Below, one piece after another: positions 20,554 to 33,119 of a stretch of DNA of 64,000 nt (the first letter of the stretch is position 1; each line of letters starts with the position of its first letter). Made by a program: the position numbers and the translations under genes. Source of the DNA: Aradus depressus (Eukaryota > Arthropoda > Insecta > Hemiptera > Aradidae); contig OY759223.1 in NCBI GenBank assembly GCA_963662175.1, forward strand, positions 15,168,249 through 15,232,248, given 5' to 3'. A model generated the notes under the pieces. The model ran no database searches and was not told the origin of the DNA. It saw only the letters and a program-made list of their open reading frames with translations.

Positions 20554-21079
20554 AGTTTTCTCCTATATAATTGTTTACAAAATAACTACAATATTTATTC
20601 ACTCGACCATCATTTGGTTTGACGCTCAGAAGGACTTCAATAAAACAATCCTACTTCATCCGGGGACAAAAACATATTTTGGAACTCATAAATTTGAATT
20701 ATAAACCCAAATATTTACACCTTTTATCGCCAAAAGTATAATCCTTCTAATAGAAAGGGACAGAGAAAAATCCCGTGGGGACTGGAGAAGGGACAGTTCG
20801 GAATGTGAACTTGTTGAACTTTCATTTAGTATTAGTTAAGTCGTGTCTGAATATGGTAGCAATATCGAATGTATTCCCATATATAAATATATATTGTGAA
20901 ATAGACAATCTTTTTAGAAATATAGGTTTTTCTTTATATTTTTTATTGTTCTTTACAATATCTTTATATCTTTTCAGAAAATGTTATGTAGTATCAACAT
21001 ATGTTTATGGTTAACCTACCGTTTCCTTTCCTTATTAATTAATAATGATAAAAGTTTCAGGGGAACAAATTCAGCAAAG

Positions 21080-24000
21080 ATGGTACGAGAATGGCCATGG
21101 AAAAGAGAAAAACTGACAGATATCTGGAGTTGGCCACACATCTTTTGGATGAATCTTATCAATTTTTGGATAGAAGATAATGAGCCACCGACTCGAAGAC
21201 GTGTAAAACTTGTCATGAGAGCAACTCATATCGTATACATGTCACTACTTATCGTCTGCATGTATATTGCAGTTGGTATCAAACTTTCTAATTATGGGGT
21301 CGTAAAAAACCTTATGGTTCTTTGTCCAGCTGTGACTGCACTCATAGCTGGATTTAAAATTATAGAAATAGCTCGGAATAAGAAAAACTTCAGAAAGGCC
21401 ATGGAACTTCTTGATGGTATGTTTTCATTCCATTTGACATTTTCACAATATTCCATGCACAATTGGTGTAAACATGTTATCACAACCATTCATTTAAAAA
21501 AAAAAATTTGCTCTGTAATCTCATAAAACTGGGACGAAATCACATTTCTTATGTAATTTACAGCTATGAACAGTTGGCTATTGTGACTTATGCCCGGCCT
21601 TAACTACGAGGTCGCCTACTACCAGAGCGCTTTTTAATCTCTCTGGTCGACATGAGCCCGACTCTACTGTCCATAATGTTGTCTACATAGGTTTATTCAC
21701 CTTGGATAAGGATTTTTACGTTGTCCAGACGCGGGACCACTGCTTAACGTCCCTTCCGAAGGTGGACGTGCTCATTACTTTCACCTCCCAGATAAAAAAC
21801 TTAAGGGTCTCGGCCGGGTTTCGAATCCGCGATCTAGAGCTCAGAAGGCTACTTCGCAATAGCTGAGCTACCGGCGTCCTGCCAATTAGGCAAGGCGCAA
21901 GTTGAGACGCAGTTCGGTGAGGTGTCGCAAGGTGTTCATATGCAGCTTGAAGTGACTCAGTTTTTGCGTGCCGTGAGTCTGCGAAGATCTATGTTCGTTC
22001 ATAGTTTTCACGGCGGGAGTTACGACAGACCCAGTGTTTTTTTCATTTTCAACATGGAAGAAAAACTTATAGAGGCAGTTTATGGGAGAAAGATGTACCA
22101 TACCAGTCGTGAGAATTAGATTTAAATCAAAGATATGGGAAAAAGTTGCGACAGAGATTTGGGGGAAATCTGGTAATAAAACTTATATTTTTAATTCATC
22201 TTTAAGGATAATAACTGCTTTTCAGAAGCTTCGTCATCGTTATCTTCAGAATCAAATTCTGAACTTAATATACAATTTGCAAATATTGCACTCATCGCAC
22301 ACATGGTCAAGACAACGTCTGGACACGCAGTGGTGATAGAACTGCGCCTTCAACTTTCACTCTTCCTTGCGCGCAGTTCATTGAGATTCTGCGTCACCTC
22401 ACCGAACTGCGTTTCAATTTGCGCCCTGCCTTATGAACATACATCACAGCGAGAAAATATAGACAGTGAAAACAAACACCTCTTGAGGCTATTGATGAAA
22501 CGGCAAGCAGCACCACAGCCTTCTCAGGCATGAGGCTACGCGGCCAAGACGATTCAGTTCTCGAGAATGATGCCCGGCAGGGACCGCAGTGACATTGCTT
22601 CCATTAGTGTATTCGGTCGGGTGTGGCATGATCATCTTACTGTGCAGATTTATATATACCTGTTGTGTGTTTTGGCAATGGTATGTTCAGGTCGTTTGAA
22701 ACGTAATTTGGGCATTGTGTGATTGTTCGGAAGATTTTATTTTGGATAGTTTGAATTATTTTGGTGAGAGAGGGCTTAGCAGAGCCCTAGAGCTGAACGC
22801 CATACGTCCAGATAGGTCTGACTTGTAGACGCAGTCTGTGGTGGAGATCGCTTGACTAGTAGTCTTTTGAGTGTCCAAATCGACGTTACAATTTTTTGTG
22901 GAATAGACAATATTTCAAAAAATAAGTTTGTTTTACTACATTTTGTTTTTAACTACATTTCACAAAATACAGCTTATGTTTATGGCCCAATAGAAAATCT
23001 TTTCGATTAATAGCTGTAGAGAATTATATATTGATGTATAAAAAATACACACATTTAAATTACTAATATAAAAAAATTAATTATATTTATTTTTTTTTAA
23101 ATCCAAGAAGCATCTGAATTAGTAAATCAAAAAAAAAACTTTTAAAACAAATGAGTAGAAAACAAAACACGGCCATCAGCTGTTTTTGAATTAGTGTAGA
23201 GGAGTCAATTTTGTGGAGAGGTCTTGGTTGAGATGTGAAGGTGGACAGAGTTGTTGTTAGGCTTAAGATGTGATGAACTAAGTAGGAGTGAAGTAACAGT
23301 AAAATTTATTTATAATTACCAAATATATATGCCCAAAAATATAAAACTTTGATTTGAAGAATGGCCAAAATATAAAACAAAAAAAAAAGGATTGAAATAG
23401 TTTTGAGATTTACTTTTTACGATTTTTCTTCTAATTTTTGTTCCAATGTTTAGTTTTTAATTTTATAATGTAGATGTAAGAAAATAAACCCAATTATTTG
23501 TTCTCGTAAATTATATTCTATTCATTTTCCCTGTTGGGCCAGTAAAGTTATAGCCCCCCCAAAAATGTAAACTAAATGTATATAAGGAATATGTATAATT
23601 ATTTATATATTAAATATATGTGATGTACCAACCACGCTTACAGATCACTCTCCTTCCCCCTTCTCAAAATTATTTCATTATTACGCATTACTGGGTATAA
23701 GAATATATATATATGAGAACATATACCCTCAAGATAACGCTGTACAATGAGACAAAATGAAATGTTTTTGAGAAGGAGAGAGAGAGTGATCTGTAAGCGT
23801 GGTTTGTATAAGGAAGTTCTGCAATGGCCACATATCACATATTTTTTTAATAATGTTTCAGAATTAACTGAAGAAGTAAAAGAAGCTGAAGATGTGGAAT
23901 TTTTAAGAAAAGGAATGTTCAGTGTTTGGGTTGTTTACATTCTGAACATGATAGACTCATATGTTATAACATCACACTGGTGTCTGCGGCCTGTGCTCAT

Positions 24001-27000
24001 CGCAGTACTTTACCAGGAGCGAACATCCATACTTGAGACTTGGCCTGCCCCTCTTGACAATTGGCCTCAGTTCTTCTTAACATACTTTGCCCAACTTACC
24101 GCTGCATTCCCATTAGCTGTTGGCTTTACTATGTTAGATAATATTTTTCTTTGCACTGGTCAGTATATACTAGCCCATCTTGATCTAATTAGAAAAAATA
24201 TTGAAGATCTTCATCTCAGTGGGAAACAGATGGAGACAATAACATTGACGACGATTGTCAAACGTCATATAAAAATATTACGGTAAATTTTTTGTTATAA
24301 TTTTAAATTTGATAGCTGTAGAGATAAAACTAATGCCTACCTAAATCGTCATCAGCAATTCTGATCATTCTGGTTTACCATTTCTACGAGAACTCTATAT
24401 CATAAATACGTTTTATAGTAATACTTCTTTTTTTTATTTTTACATTTCTGTACATATTAATTACATAAATTAATTTACAAAAGAAAAAATATAAATATAT
24501 AATTTTAATCATTGCAATAAAAAGACAGAATGACCCCATGAAGATGTTCGCAGTGAGTATTGCGAAAACGCAATATTGGTGGAATAAACAAATGGTTAGT
24601 GTCCTAATTTCTGTGATGTGTTGATGAAGCAGAAAGGTAATAAATAAATAAAAACAAAGAACTGTTTAACTTTTATATTGTCTAATTCTATAAATTTATA
24701 TATATTAAGTGCACCGGCTTATCGTGAGCACAAAGTTCGAAAGTGTTTAGTTGGTTGATCGTATTTCGTGTTTTGAAGCCCATTTTGAACTTCTCTTTTC
24801 TAACGGTGTTTCCTATTTGTCCAGAGACGATAGGCGAAAATACTTAGATAGAGTTGAAGGATTCCTAAATAATAGTATTATCTCCTAGAGATGTAAAACT
24901 ATCGATAGTTGACGTTACCGATAGTTTAAGGACTTTGTATTTCTGGGAACCACTGAATGGAAGGAAGGTTACATTTACTGTTCTTGTAGAGTGTTTCGTT
25001 GCTTTGAACTGAAAATTTACTATTCTTGTAGAGTGCTTTGTTGTTTTGAACTGAAAAATGAGTCGTAAACGGAAGTCCGATGTGTGGAATTACTTCGATA
25101 AGGATATGGGTCCAAAAAAACTGGCTAAATGCCGAATACAAAACTTCCGGGAACACTTCCAATTTGAAGGATCACTTCGCCTTATGCACACCTATAGATA
25201 CAGAAGAGAATAGAGGTAGTGGAAGTGGAATTCATTTTTACTTGAGCTCAACAAAAACATACGAATGAAACTCCGAGAGGTACAGGATTCTCTTAAATCG
25301 CATTTTTTCATACATAGCCATTGATTTTCAACCATTCAGCGTAGTCGAATTCGTAAAAGAAATATAGCTACTTACACTGTACGACATCTTGTTTATTTGT
25401 CTTCCTTAAATTACTTACATAGTACATGTAATGTGTGCATATACTGTACATGAGCATAGAGTGACTTGATGTCACTTCTGCTTAAAAAAATACTTTGTTA
25501 GTACTATCGATGATTTCAAAAACTAACGATAGCCTCGATATTTTATCACTATCGATATTGCCGACACCAGTATTATCTCCCATCCCCTTAACCTAGGGGT
25601 CAGAGGTCACAGTCTAAGGTAATCTCAGGTAACCTGACGTGTAAATATGAGAACCTAACAAAATTTAACGTAACTTTTAATCCGAGACCAGTATATTTTA
25701 TGTATATATTTTTGTGAAATTAGACAAAATGAAAGTTGAACACATTCTTTGTTTTTATATATTTTATTAGCTTTCCATTACACCGACACAAATTGTAGAA
25801 ATGTATTCGGATAAATAACCATTTACTTATTATTTATACTTAGCTACTGAAGTTGCGTTTTCGCTTCGTCCAATTTACACACACAACTACTTGTCTTGTT
25901 TATCTTTACACAATATAATTTTTTTTTAGTTCATGTCATTTATGATTTTAGGGTTTGCAAAAAACTTAAAAATGCTTCAGACGCTGCACTCACTTTTCAA
26001 GTCCTTGCGACAATTCTAATCTTCTGTACTGGAGTATTTGCTGTTACTGCGGTTAGTATTTTTTGGACGAATTTCAATATATTATAATAATTCTAGATAG
26101 GCTTTTCATTCGCAAGATTTCTGCAATCGTGAGGGAATTGTAACAAATAAAAACGAAATAATTTAATAAAACAAAATAAATGTAATAATAATAAGCGTAC
26201 TAACTAAATGGCTCCTAACTCGGCTGAAGATGAATGGAACTGGCTAAATCGCAACTCGTCTATTTGGATAATGTCCAAAGTTCCAGTCCAGTTCTCGGTG
26301 GGGTCAAGTCTCTCCGGATCAGGGAACATACACAGCAATTCTAAATTGTGATAATTAAAAAATGTATATATTAAATAAAATTAAATTAATAATTAATACA
26401 AAAAGAATAAATAATGAACATAATTAAATAATAAAATTACCACATTTTCACTATAAATTATAGCTGGTCTTCTACTAAATGTTAATTTCTACAGTAATTT
26501 CCGAAAAGGTCCCTAAAAAAATATTGGAAGTGGAAGTTCAAGACGTGCTATTTTGAAGAAAGTGCACGTATTTAAAAAAAATGTCAAATTAAAATTATTT
26601 CATTTGGTTTTCTTCTAAATATAATAATGAGATGCCATATTGTTTTCCTAAATTTTCAAAAATGTTCAATCTAATCCAAAGGTATAAATTATCTTAACGG
26701 ATTAACAGGGGGAATGAGTAGCATAGAACAAGAGAACAAATATTTGGGTTTATTTTACTTAACCTACATTTTCAATATAATCAAATTATCAATATTAAAT
26801 AAAAAATCAAATTATTTACAATAAAAAAAAATCTTACAAACTAATTACATACTTAAAACTATATCAGTCTTTTTTCTGTTTTATTATTGGCCATTCTATA
26901 AATCAATGTTATTTAGGACATATAAACATATAAATAAATAAAAGTACCTCCTTTTCTCATCTACTTCACTGTTCTTTTCACTCCTACATGGTTCACTATC

Positions 27001-30000
27001 TTAAACCTAAAAACACTTCTCTCTCTGGACCGTCCACTTCCACATCTCTACCCAGATTCTCTTGCCTATTTGTTCTTCATTCATTTGTTGTTTCATTTCA
27101 AAACAAAACGCGACTAGTCCATTTTGTATATTTATTTACTAATTAAGTTACTTCACTCCTAACAGCTGTTTTTACACAAATAATAATAAATCATTTTATA
27201 ATATATTAATAATCTTAATATGTGTAAATTTATACGTCACATAATAACTTATTTTGGCCCACTGAGACGTATCATTGAAGATGCGCAGACATAACCGTAG
27301 CTATGTACTGCAGGATAGTACGTACACTCCACTTTCAATGTTGACTTTCTATTAAGCCAGTTTGCACAGGTAAATCGTTGCGTGTGAACGCAGGCATGAA
27401 GTTTGCGCAAGCCAAAAAGTTTGGCTTGAGTAAAATCTGTCCCGACAGAAAATCGGCTTGAGGTTGGTGTATTGGCATGAGCGTCTAAACGATGCTCAAA
27501 CCTCAGCTCCAACCTTGGGCATGCGCATCGCATTTAATTTAGGCTTTTTATTAACATTTAATAAACTTACTTTTTGAAATGTGTTTTTTAATGCCGTGTA
27601 AGTTGCGTCGTATGTTTCTGCAATTATAGCACTTAGGGCTGGTTTGGAAGTACATGTGGAAAATTTTATATCTTCATAACTTCTCCCTGTTGCCAAAAAT
27701 CTCAGCGTAGCTGATAGCCGTTCATGGGGGTAATTGCACTTCTCATAACAGAGTCTGCTCTTAAAATTATTGGTGTAATTAAATTTAGCAAATGCTGGTA
27801 CGTGACTTCGTCCGTACACAAATAGTTGTGAAAATCGTCAGGCTGTGCGTAATTCAGCTATTGAATTGGTATGAGAAAACGAATCCCTTTTTAGCAACAA
27901 TGGTTTAGACCATTTCCTTTTATTCGCCTTCAATTTTTTTTTTTTTATGCAAACCGCAGCCGTTCAAAGAATTAGTTCTGAACACAGCAAACTACAATTT
28001 TCAGGGTTTCTCATTTCACAATTGTGCAAGCCGAACTAAACGTGTGAATGGCAACTTTTCATTCAGTTCATTTGCACAAACTGGCTTGCGCAAGCCAGTT
28101 TGTGCAAATGGCTTGAGCGTGTAAACGGGCCTTAACACTTTTCTTGCTCAAATGGTTTGGCTCTAGAGAAATTCATAGACATACACAGCTACATAAGGTT
28201 CAGTTTTTGCACTTTTTAGTGTACGGAACTCTAACAAGTCAAGTGCACATTATATCCTGAGCTTAGTTATAATTACTTATCATTTATAAGTTTCACAGCT
28301 CTCTTTGATTCCTATTTTTTCTCATTGTCTCATAATTGATCTTTTTTTTTATCCGTTGTGTTTCAGAATGTCCAAATCAGTGTCAATCTATTGATGAATT
28401 TAATAGAGATTCTAGTTCAAACTTCATTACGTATTTTCCTGTTTGCTTGGTTCAGCACTGAAATTTCACTCAATGTAAGTAATTCAAAAATAACTACCTA
28501 ATTCCATGTTTTCTCTACAAATGTCAATACCAAACGAGAGACATTATACGGGCCGTTGTTGGAGATCTTTCATATTGTACGCAATTTGGTTAGTTTGTAA
28601 GAGTGTGTTTTAATAAATTCATAATTCGCTATGCATGTGTGAAAGGGCTTAAAGTTACCTTCATTTACCAAAATTTATAATCGCTATTAAATTGCTCAAC
28701 AATAATGATAATTGACGTGGTTAGAATCAAAATGGTCTAAGTGACATTTTTAAAACTTTGAAGAAACTGTGCATTAAGTTCTTAACTAATTTAAAAAATC
28801 TATAATTTATCCAAACCGGAAATATTTTGTCTTCTGCTTTTATAGTGAAAGTTGCTATTAGCAAACCATAAAATTGAATAAAAATCTTAATTTCAAGGTC
28901 ACTATTGATATATTTAAGTTACTTGTTCATGTCACCAAAATGGAATAAGTGATTTGCCACTAGATCTCAGCACTGGCTAGGATTTCACTTGTACAACTTT
29001 TTTCCTAAACAGAACTATCATTTTTGTACCCAATTATGCACTTAACGAAAAATTTTCAAAAATGTCACTTGGATCATTTTGTCTAACCCCGTCAATTATA
29101 TAGAAAAACCCCTTTAAACTATTTGTTTTTGATGGCCCATCATAACATGATCATGATAAACTAATCCACATAAAGAGAATAGTAAAACATTCATTCTCAG
29201 GTATTAATAGGTTCCTGGGTCAACAGGTTATCACACCTCCAAAATTTTGAAATTTAAAATAAAATTATATTTCATTTAATTAATGTTTATCATTATATTG
29301 TTAATTTCTCATTTTAATAAATTTGATGGAAAGAAGAGCCACAAATTTATATGTAATTACACAAATCCCTAAAAATTAAATGCCTAGTAGCACAGTAAAT
29401 AATGTTCAGTAGAATACACATTATTAACAGTAACAAAATTAATTCACATTAACAAGATGATATTCAGAGTAGTACATTTATAACATAATTAAAAAAGTAA
29501 ACGAATAGTAAAAAAAAAAAAAAGAAAAAGAAATTCACGGTAAGAAGGATATATTCACGGTAAATAAATTAGCCTGTTCGCTATTAGATTTTTTTTTTTT
29601 TTCCTTCGCCATGGGGTTTCTCTGTATCAGGAGAACCTGGACTGTTTCACTAAAAGGACCGACTGGAGGGTCAACATTTTATTTCTTCGAATACATCAAC
29701 TGGATTTACTCGGTAAACTGCAATTTTGTACTCTGCATTTTAAATCTTAGTCTTTCATTTTTTTTACTGTGCATTCAAATTCTTTACCGAGTGTTCTGAA
29801 ATTTCCTACTGCGCCTTATTAACCGTGTTATTGGATTAACTTACTAGGCAATACATTCTCATTTTCTTAAATGAACATTTTTCTTTCCAGTGTAGAAATC
29901 TGGGGATCTCAGCTTACAGATCGCATTGGATAAATGGCAGTGAGGTACAGAAAAAACAACTTATGATTTTAGTGACGATGACCATACAGCCGATTGTATT

Positions 30001-31695
30001 TGGAGGACTTATACGAATGGATTTCGACACTTTTCTCATGGTAAATATGACAGTTCAAATATGCCACAATAGAGACAAATCTCTGCAAACGACATTTACC
30101 CTCAGGCACAACACTTGTATACCAGTTTACATTAACAACCAGCCCATTCCTGCATCCGACACTGTTCGATATCTAGGACTTCATTTAACTTGTTCAACTT
30201 GGACAACTCACATCAGACTGAAACGCACAGACCTCAAAAGAAGATTTGGACGACTGAAATCAATCGGCCTACCCGAAATTTTTATTCACCTAGGGTAGGG
30301 GTCTTTAACGAGTATCTGACATCGTACAGGCTCGGGACCATCGCTTAACGTCCCATCCGAAGAACGGCGTGCTTAAGTTTATTTTATCTCCCAGATAAAA
30401 TAAACTAAGGGCTTCGGTCGGGTTTCGAACCCACGTTCTTGAGCTCAGAAGACAAGCACGCATACCACTGAGCTACCGGCGCCCTCTTTTGAATTAGTGT
30501 GGTCTGAGTCGAGGTCTGGGTTGAGATGTGAAGATGGACAGAGAGTTGTGTTTAGGCTTAAGATGTGATGAACTAAGTAAGTGTAAATTAACAGTAAAAT
30601 TGATGCGCAAAGAAGTGTTATTTATTTATATGTACAAAATATATATGTCCAAAAAGTTTGATATGAAGGCCAAAATATAAAACAGAAAAAGATTGAAATA
30701 GATTTAAGAATTTAGTTTGTAGGATTTGTCTTTTGATTTTTTTTTCAATGTTTAGTTATTAATTTTATTATGTAGTTTAAGTAAATAAACCAAATTATTT
30801 GTTCTCGTAAATTCTATGCTATTCTTTCTCACTGTTGGTCCAATAAGAACATTTGAAAACCTTTGGATTAGATTTAATATTATTGAAAAAAGTTTTTAAA
30901 AACATATGGCATCTCTTTAGAAATCCAAATGAAAAGTTTGTTAATTGAATTTTTTTAAATATTCGTGCACTTTCTTAAAAATTGCATGTCTTGAACTTTT
31001 GATATTTTTTTAGGGCCCTTTTCGGAAATTACTGTAGAAATCAAAATTTACTAAAAACCGAGAGATATAAAATTTTTACAAGAAATGTGTTAATTTTTAT
31101 TTTTATTTAACAATTACAATTTTTATTTATCACACCCTCTTCATATCTGTTTGAATCCGAGCTACCAACATAACTATTTTTCTGAAAACAATTCGGTAAT
31201 TGTGACTCAAGGACAAGCTATATATTTTATTCCTTCCTCGATTATTTTAGTTGTGACAACTCAGATTATATTACTTATGGTAATTCGAAATTAAGCCACT
31301 GCCTTACACTAATCTGCCATTATCCGTTAATTTTTACCACTTTCTGCATTCTGAAGCTGCATTCTTGCTCTTTTTAAACTCCTACACTATAACATGCCGA
31401 AGATGCTCACGTGTCAATTCCATTTTAAAATGTAAACTAAAGGAAACAACTTTTTTTTTTTCTCACCATATTCGGATTAAAAAATAAATTCTGTTTGTTC
31501 ACAAATCATAATCTACAAATTGACTTAATAAAGTATACAATACAAATAATTTTGAAAAACTCACATTACCTATGGGATGACCTGACTTATCTGTTAGAAA
31601 TATTTATTTTATTATTTTAATTTCAGGTTTTCAAAACAGCATTTTCATATTACAACTTCCTACTGGCTACATTCCAAGGTGAATCCGACAATTGA
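21080..31695 (+). CDS. Odorant receptor copy C, complete, six exons, 394 aa
   Basis: Join of 21080-21416, 23862-24282, 25952-26051, 28367-28474, 29891-30040 and 31627-31695. Exon lengths and phases are identical to copy B and there is no internal stop. The start MVREWPWKREKL follows an AG acceptor by 19 nt. All introns are GT-AG; the exon 3 donor is GTTAGT. TM1-2 lie in exon 1, TM3-4 in exon 2, TM5 in exon 3, TM6 in exon 4 and TM7 across exons 5 and 6. The 3' half (from intron 3) is a recent duplicate of copy A, yet exon 4 is much more diverged than its flanks. Intron 5 carries LINE, SINE and repeat insertions directly after exon 5. Expected to be an odorant-tuning subunit; ligand unknown. 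The signal downstream is AGATAAA rather than AATAAA. Confidence 0.92.
21582..21880 (-). repeat. SINE family 1, near full length, diverged, intron 1 of C
   Basis: Reverse orientation, with the tRNA-like head at the right end (AGCTGAGCTACCGGCG) and several deletions. It ends next to a Harbinger-like element. Confidence 0.75.
21889..22430 (+). mobile_element. PIF/Harbinger-like element with MADF remnant, intron 1 of C
   Basis: Inverted ends GGCAAGGCGCAAG and its imperfect complement are flanked by TTA at 21886-21888 and 22431-22433, the PIF/Harbinger target. On the + strand from 22053 a frame reads MEEKLIEAVYGRKMYHTSRE, then, after a frame change, IWEKVATEIWGKSG. This is the layout of a MADF domain, the accessory protein of these elements. 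It is decayed and non-autonomous. Confidence 0.7.
22434..23089. other. Unclassified stretch in intron 1 of C
   Basis: The GC-richer part 22440-22860 has no convincing frame or repeat match in the window; 22860-23089 is AT-rich. Confidence 0.4.
23090..23600 (-). repeat. Dispersed repeat R1, reverse copy
   Basis: Reverse complement of the repeat at 40060-40660 and 62200-62950; shares CAGCTGTTTTTGAATTAGTGTAGA-type sequence and the GGCTTAAGATGTGATGAACT motif. Confidence 0.7.
23628..23807. repeat. Palindromic MITE-like repeat, intron 1 of C
   Basis: Arms 23628-23688 and 23756-23807 are inverted copies (CGCTTACAGATCACTCTC and complement) around a 70-bp spacer. A half copy is in intron 5 of B at 16281. 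Confidence 0.7.
24885..25570 (+). mobile_element. hAT-like remnant with BED finger, intron 2 of C
   Basis: Flanked by the direct repeat TATTATCTC (24876-24884 and 25571-25579) with imperfect inverted ends containing TATCGATAG. At 25058 a frame starts MSRKRKSDVWNYFDKDMGPKK and, after a frame change, continues GNTSNLKDHFALC: a BED-type zinc finger. No transposase core remains. Confidence 0.7.
26370..27245 (+). repeat. Dispersed repeat R1, intron 3 of C
   Basis: Aligns with 1-1030 (as part of the A/C duplication) and with 40060-40660 and 62200-62950. Class unknown. Confidence 0.7.
27355..28131 (-). mobile_element. PIF/Harbinger-like element with transposase N-terminus
   Basis: Flanked by TTA on both sides (27352-27354, 28132-28134) with imperfect inverted ends. 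The minus strand at about 27540-27819 encodes ERLSATLRFLATGRSYEDI and a following helical segment, which match HARBI1-type transposases just before the DDE core. The element is internally deleted. It is absent from the matching place in copy A (near 1141), so it arrived after the A/C duplication or was lost from A. Confidence 0.72.
28690..29710. repeat. Inverted-repeat insert in intron 4 of C
   Basis: ATAATTGACGTGGTTAGA near 28705 recurs inverted near 29085 (imperfect arms of about 60 bp). The part from about 28931 to 29700, including a TTTCTCTGTATCAGGAGAACCTG repeat also seen near 44680, is absent from copy A. Confidence 0.5.
30055..30272 (+). mobile_element. Jockey-type LINE reverse transcriptase fragment, intron 5 of C
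   Basis: Encodes DKSLQTTFTLRHNTC and, further on, TVRYLGLHLTCSTWTTHI, the thumb region typical of jockey-clade LINE reverse transcriptases. It is truncated at both ends. It begins 15 bp after the exon 5 donor, and the frame runs open from exon 5 into it. Confidence 0.7.
30273..30486 (-). repeat. SINE family 1, head and middle, intron 5 of C
   Basis: Reverse copy with the tRNA-like head at the right. Its 3' half is missing where it joins the LINE fragment. Confidence 0.8.
30490..31130 (-). repeat. Dispersed repeat R1, reverse, intron 5 of C
   Basis: Reverse complement of R1 from GGCTTAAGATGTGATG to the GGCCCTTTTCGGAAATTACT end. Absent from copy A. Confidence 0.7.
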
Positions 31696-32690
31696 AAATC
31701 ATCTAAAAATGTGTAGTAAAATAATAGATATGAACTATTTTAAAATTATTTTATTTTAATTAATTGCTGAAACGCTATCGTTGTTTTGTACAGATAAAAT
31801 AATTTTGATGTTTACATTTTTTTGCTACATCAGAGTTTTGAGAAAATCGAAAATGTTCAATAAAAAACAAATCCTTTAAGAAAATAATAAATAATGCTAT
31901 ATACTAAAAAAAAAATATAATAAAAAGGTATAAAGTCTATAGTGTTTTCTCTCTTTAGGGTTTTATAGGTCATAGAGGAAAGAAACATATGATCTAGGTC
32001 ACGCCCGCAATTTTTTAAAAATTATATTATATATACACTATAGTGTATTTTATGTATGTTATTCTACGTGTACTCATTCACTAAATGCACAGTGCATTGT
32101 TCATCTGACAAAAATAGTGTGTCTTCAGCTATATTTTTATTTTTTTAGCAGGTTGTTTGAGATATGTTTTTAGTTAAAAAATGATATGCCATACTGAGTT
32201 ATTGTGACTCGAATTTACCCCTTCTAAAAATAGGTAGGCACAATTTAGGATTCCCACAGTAGAGTCGGGCTCATAGGCGATATGACCTGATAATTAAAGC
32301 CCGGTTATGAGTCACAATAATTATATTATACCATATGTAAATTAGTTTTTATTTTTAGAATTTAATATTTTTATTTTTTATTTTAGTCAGACATGTAGCG
32401 AAGAGTGTTTGTATTCGTATCTGTATTATAGTTTTCTGTTCTTAAGTTCTGTGTACTCATTGAATTCTGTATACTTGATATGTGTTTTCTTGTCCAAGTA
32501 CTTACTAGTATTTACTTAAATAATGTAATGTGTAATATTGTCATTAAAAATTTTTTGTTTATTTGATTAACTCCTTGTTATTATTATCTACCACAAAAAC
32601 CAGTCTACCAATTTCCAGATAGATCAGAATACTTGTTGTAATTCCAATCCGCCATATTGGATTAGTCATTTTTTATATCAGTGACTTCTG
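31696..32690. other. 3' flank of copy C, duplicate of the copy A flank
   Basis: Aligns with 3164-4198, including the SINE fragment at 32230-32320. Confidence 0.65.
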
Positions 32691-32699
32691 ATGATGAAG

Positions 32700-33015
32700 T
32701 CTGATCACATTCTTAAAAGCCAATTTGAAAAATAGGGTGTGTCACATCTCTAAATTTTGAACGGGAGAGGGGGTTGTGGGGCTAAGCCTTATCATAAAGA
32801 TAGAGGTAGTTCATTAACTAATGGTCGGATTGTCATGGAATTTCACATGTAATATTCATAAAAACTAAATTGAAAAATACGCTATGTGAAATCTCAAAAT
32901 TTTCAACTGGAGGGGGGCTGTGGAGGGGCTAAGCATTAAAAGAGTGCTAACTTATTAACGGATAATCGGATAGTCATGAAATTTCGTAGTACTCTTAAAA
33001 GCCAAATTGAACTGT
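32700..33015. repeat. Diverged tandem repeat after copy C
   Basis: About two units of roughly 160 bp sharing GGGGCTAAGC, ATCGGATAGTCATG-like and TTAAAAGCCAAATTGA motifs. Confidence 0.5.
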
Positions 33016-33119
33016 AGAGTTTATTAAATTTTTAATTAAAATTACAACTCACCCGAAAAACAGGAGAAAAAAAAGAAAAATGAATTAATTATAATTCATC
33101 CGAAGTGCAACTCGCCTAA

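Noticed and set aside
22082..22533. Adjacent small + strand frames as a novel gene
   Set aside because: They fall within the Harbinger-like element and break the MADF-like frame.
32700..33015. Satellite DNA array
   Set aside because: Only about two diverged units; more likely part of a dispersed repeat.
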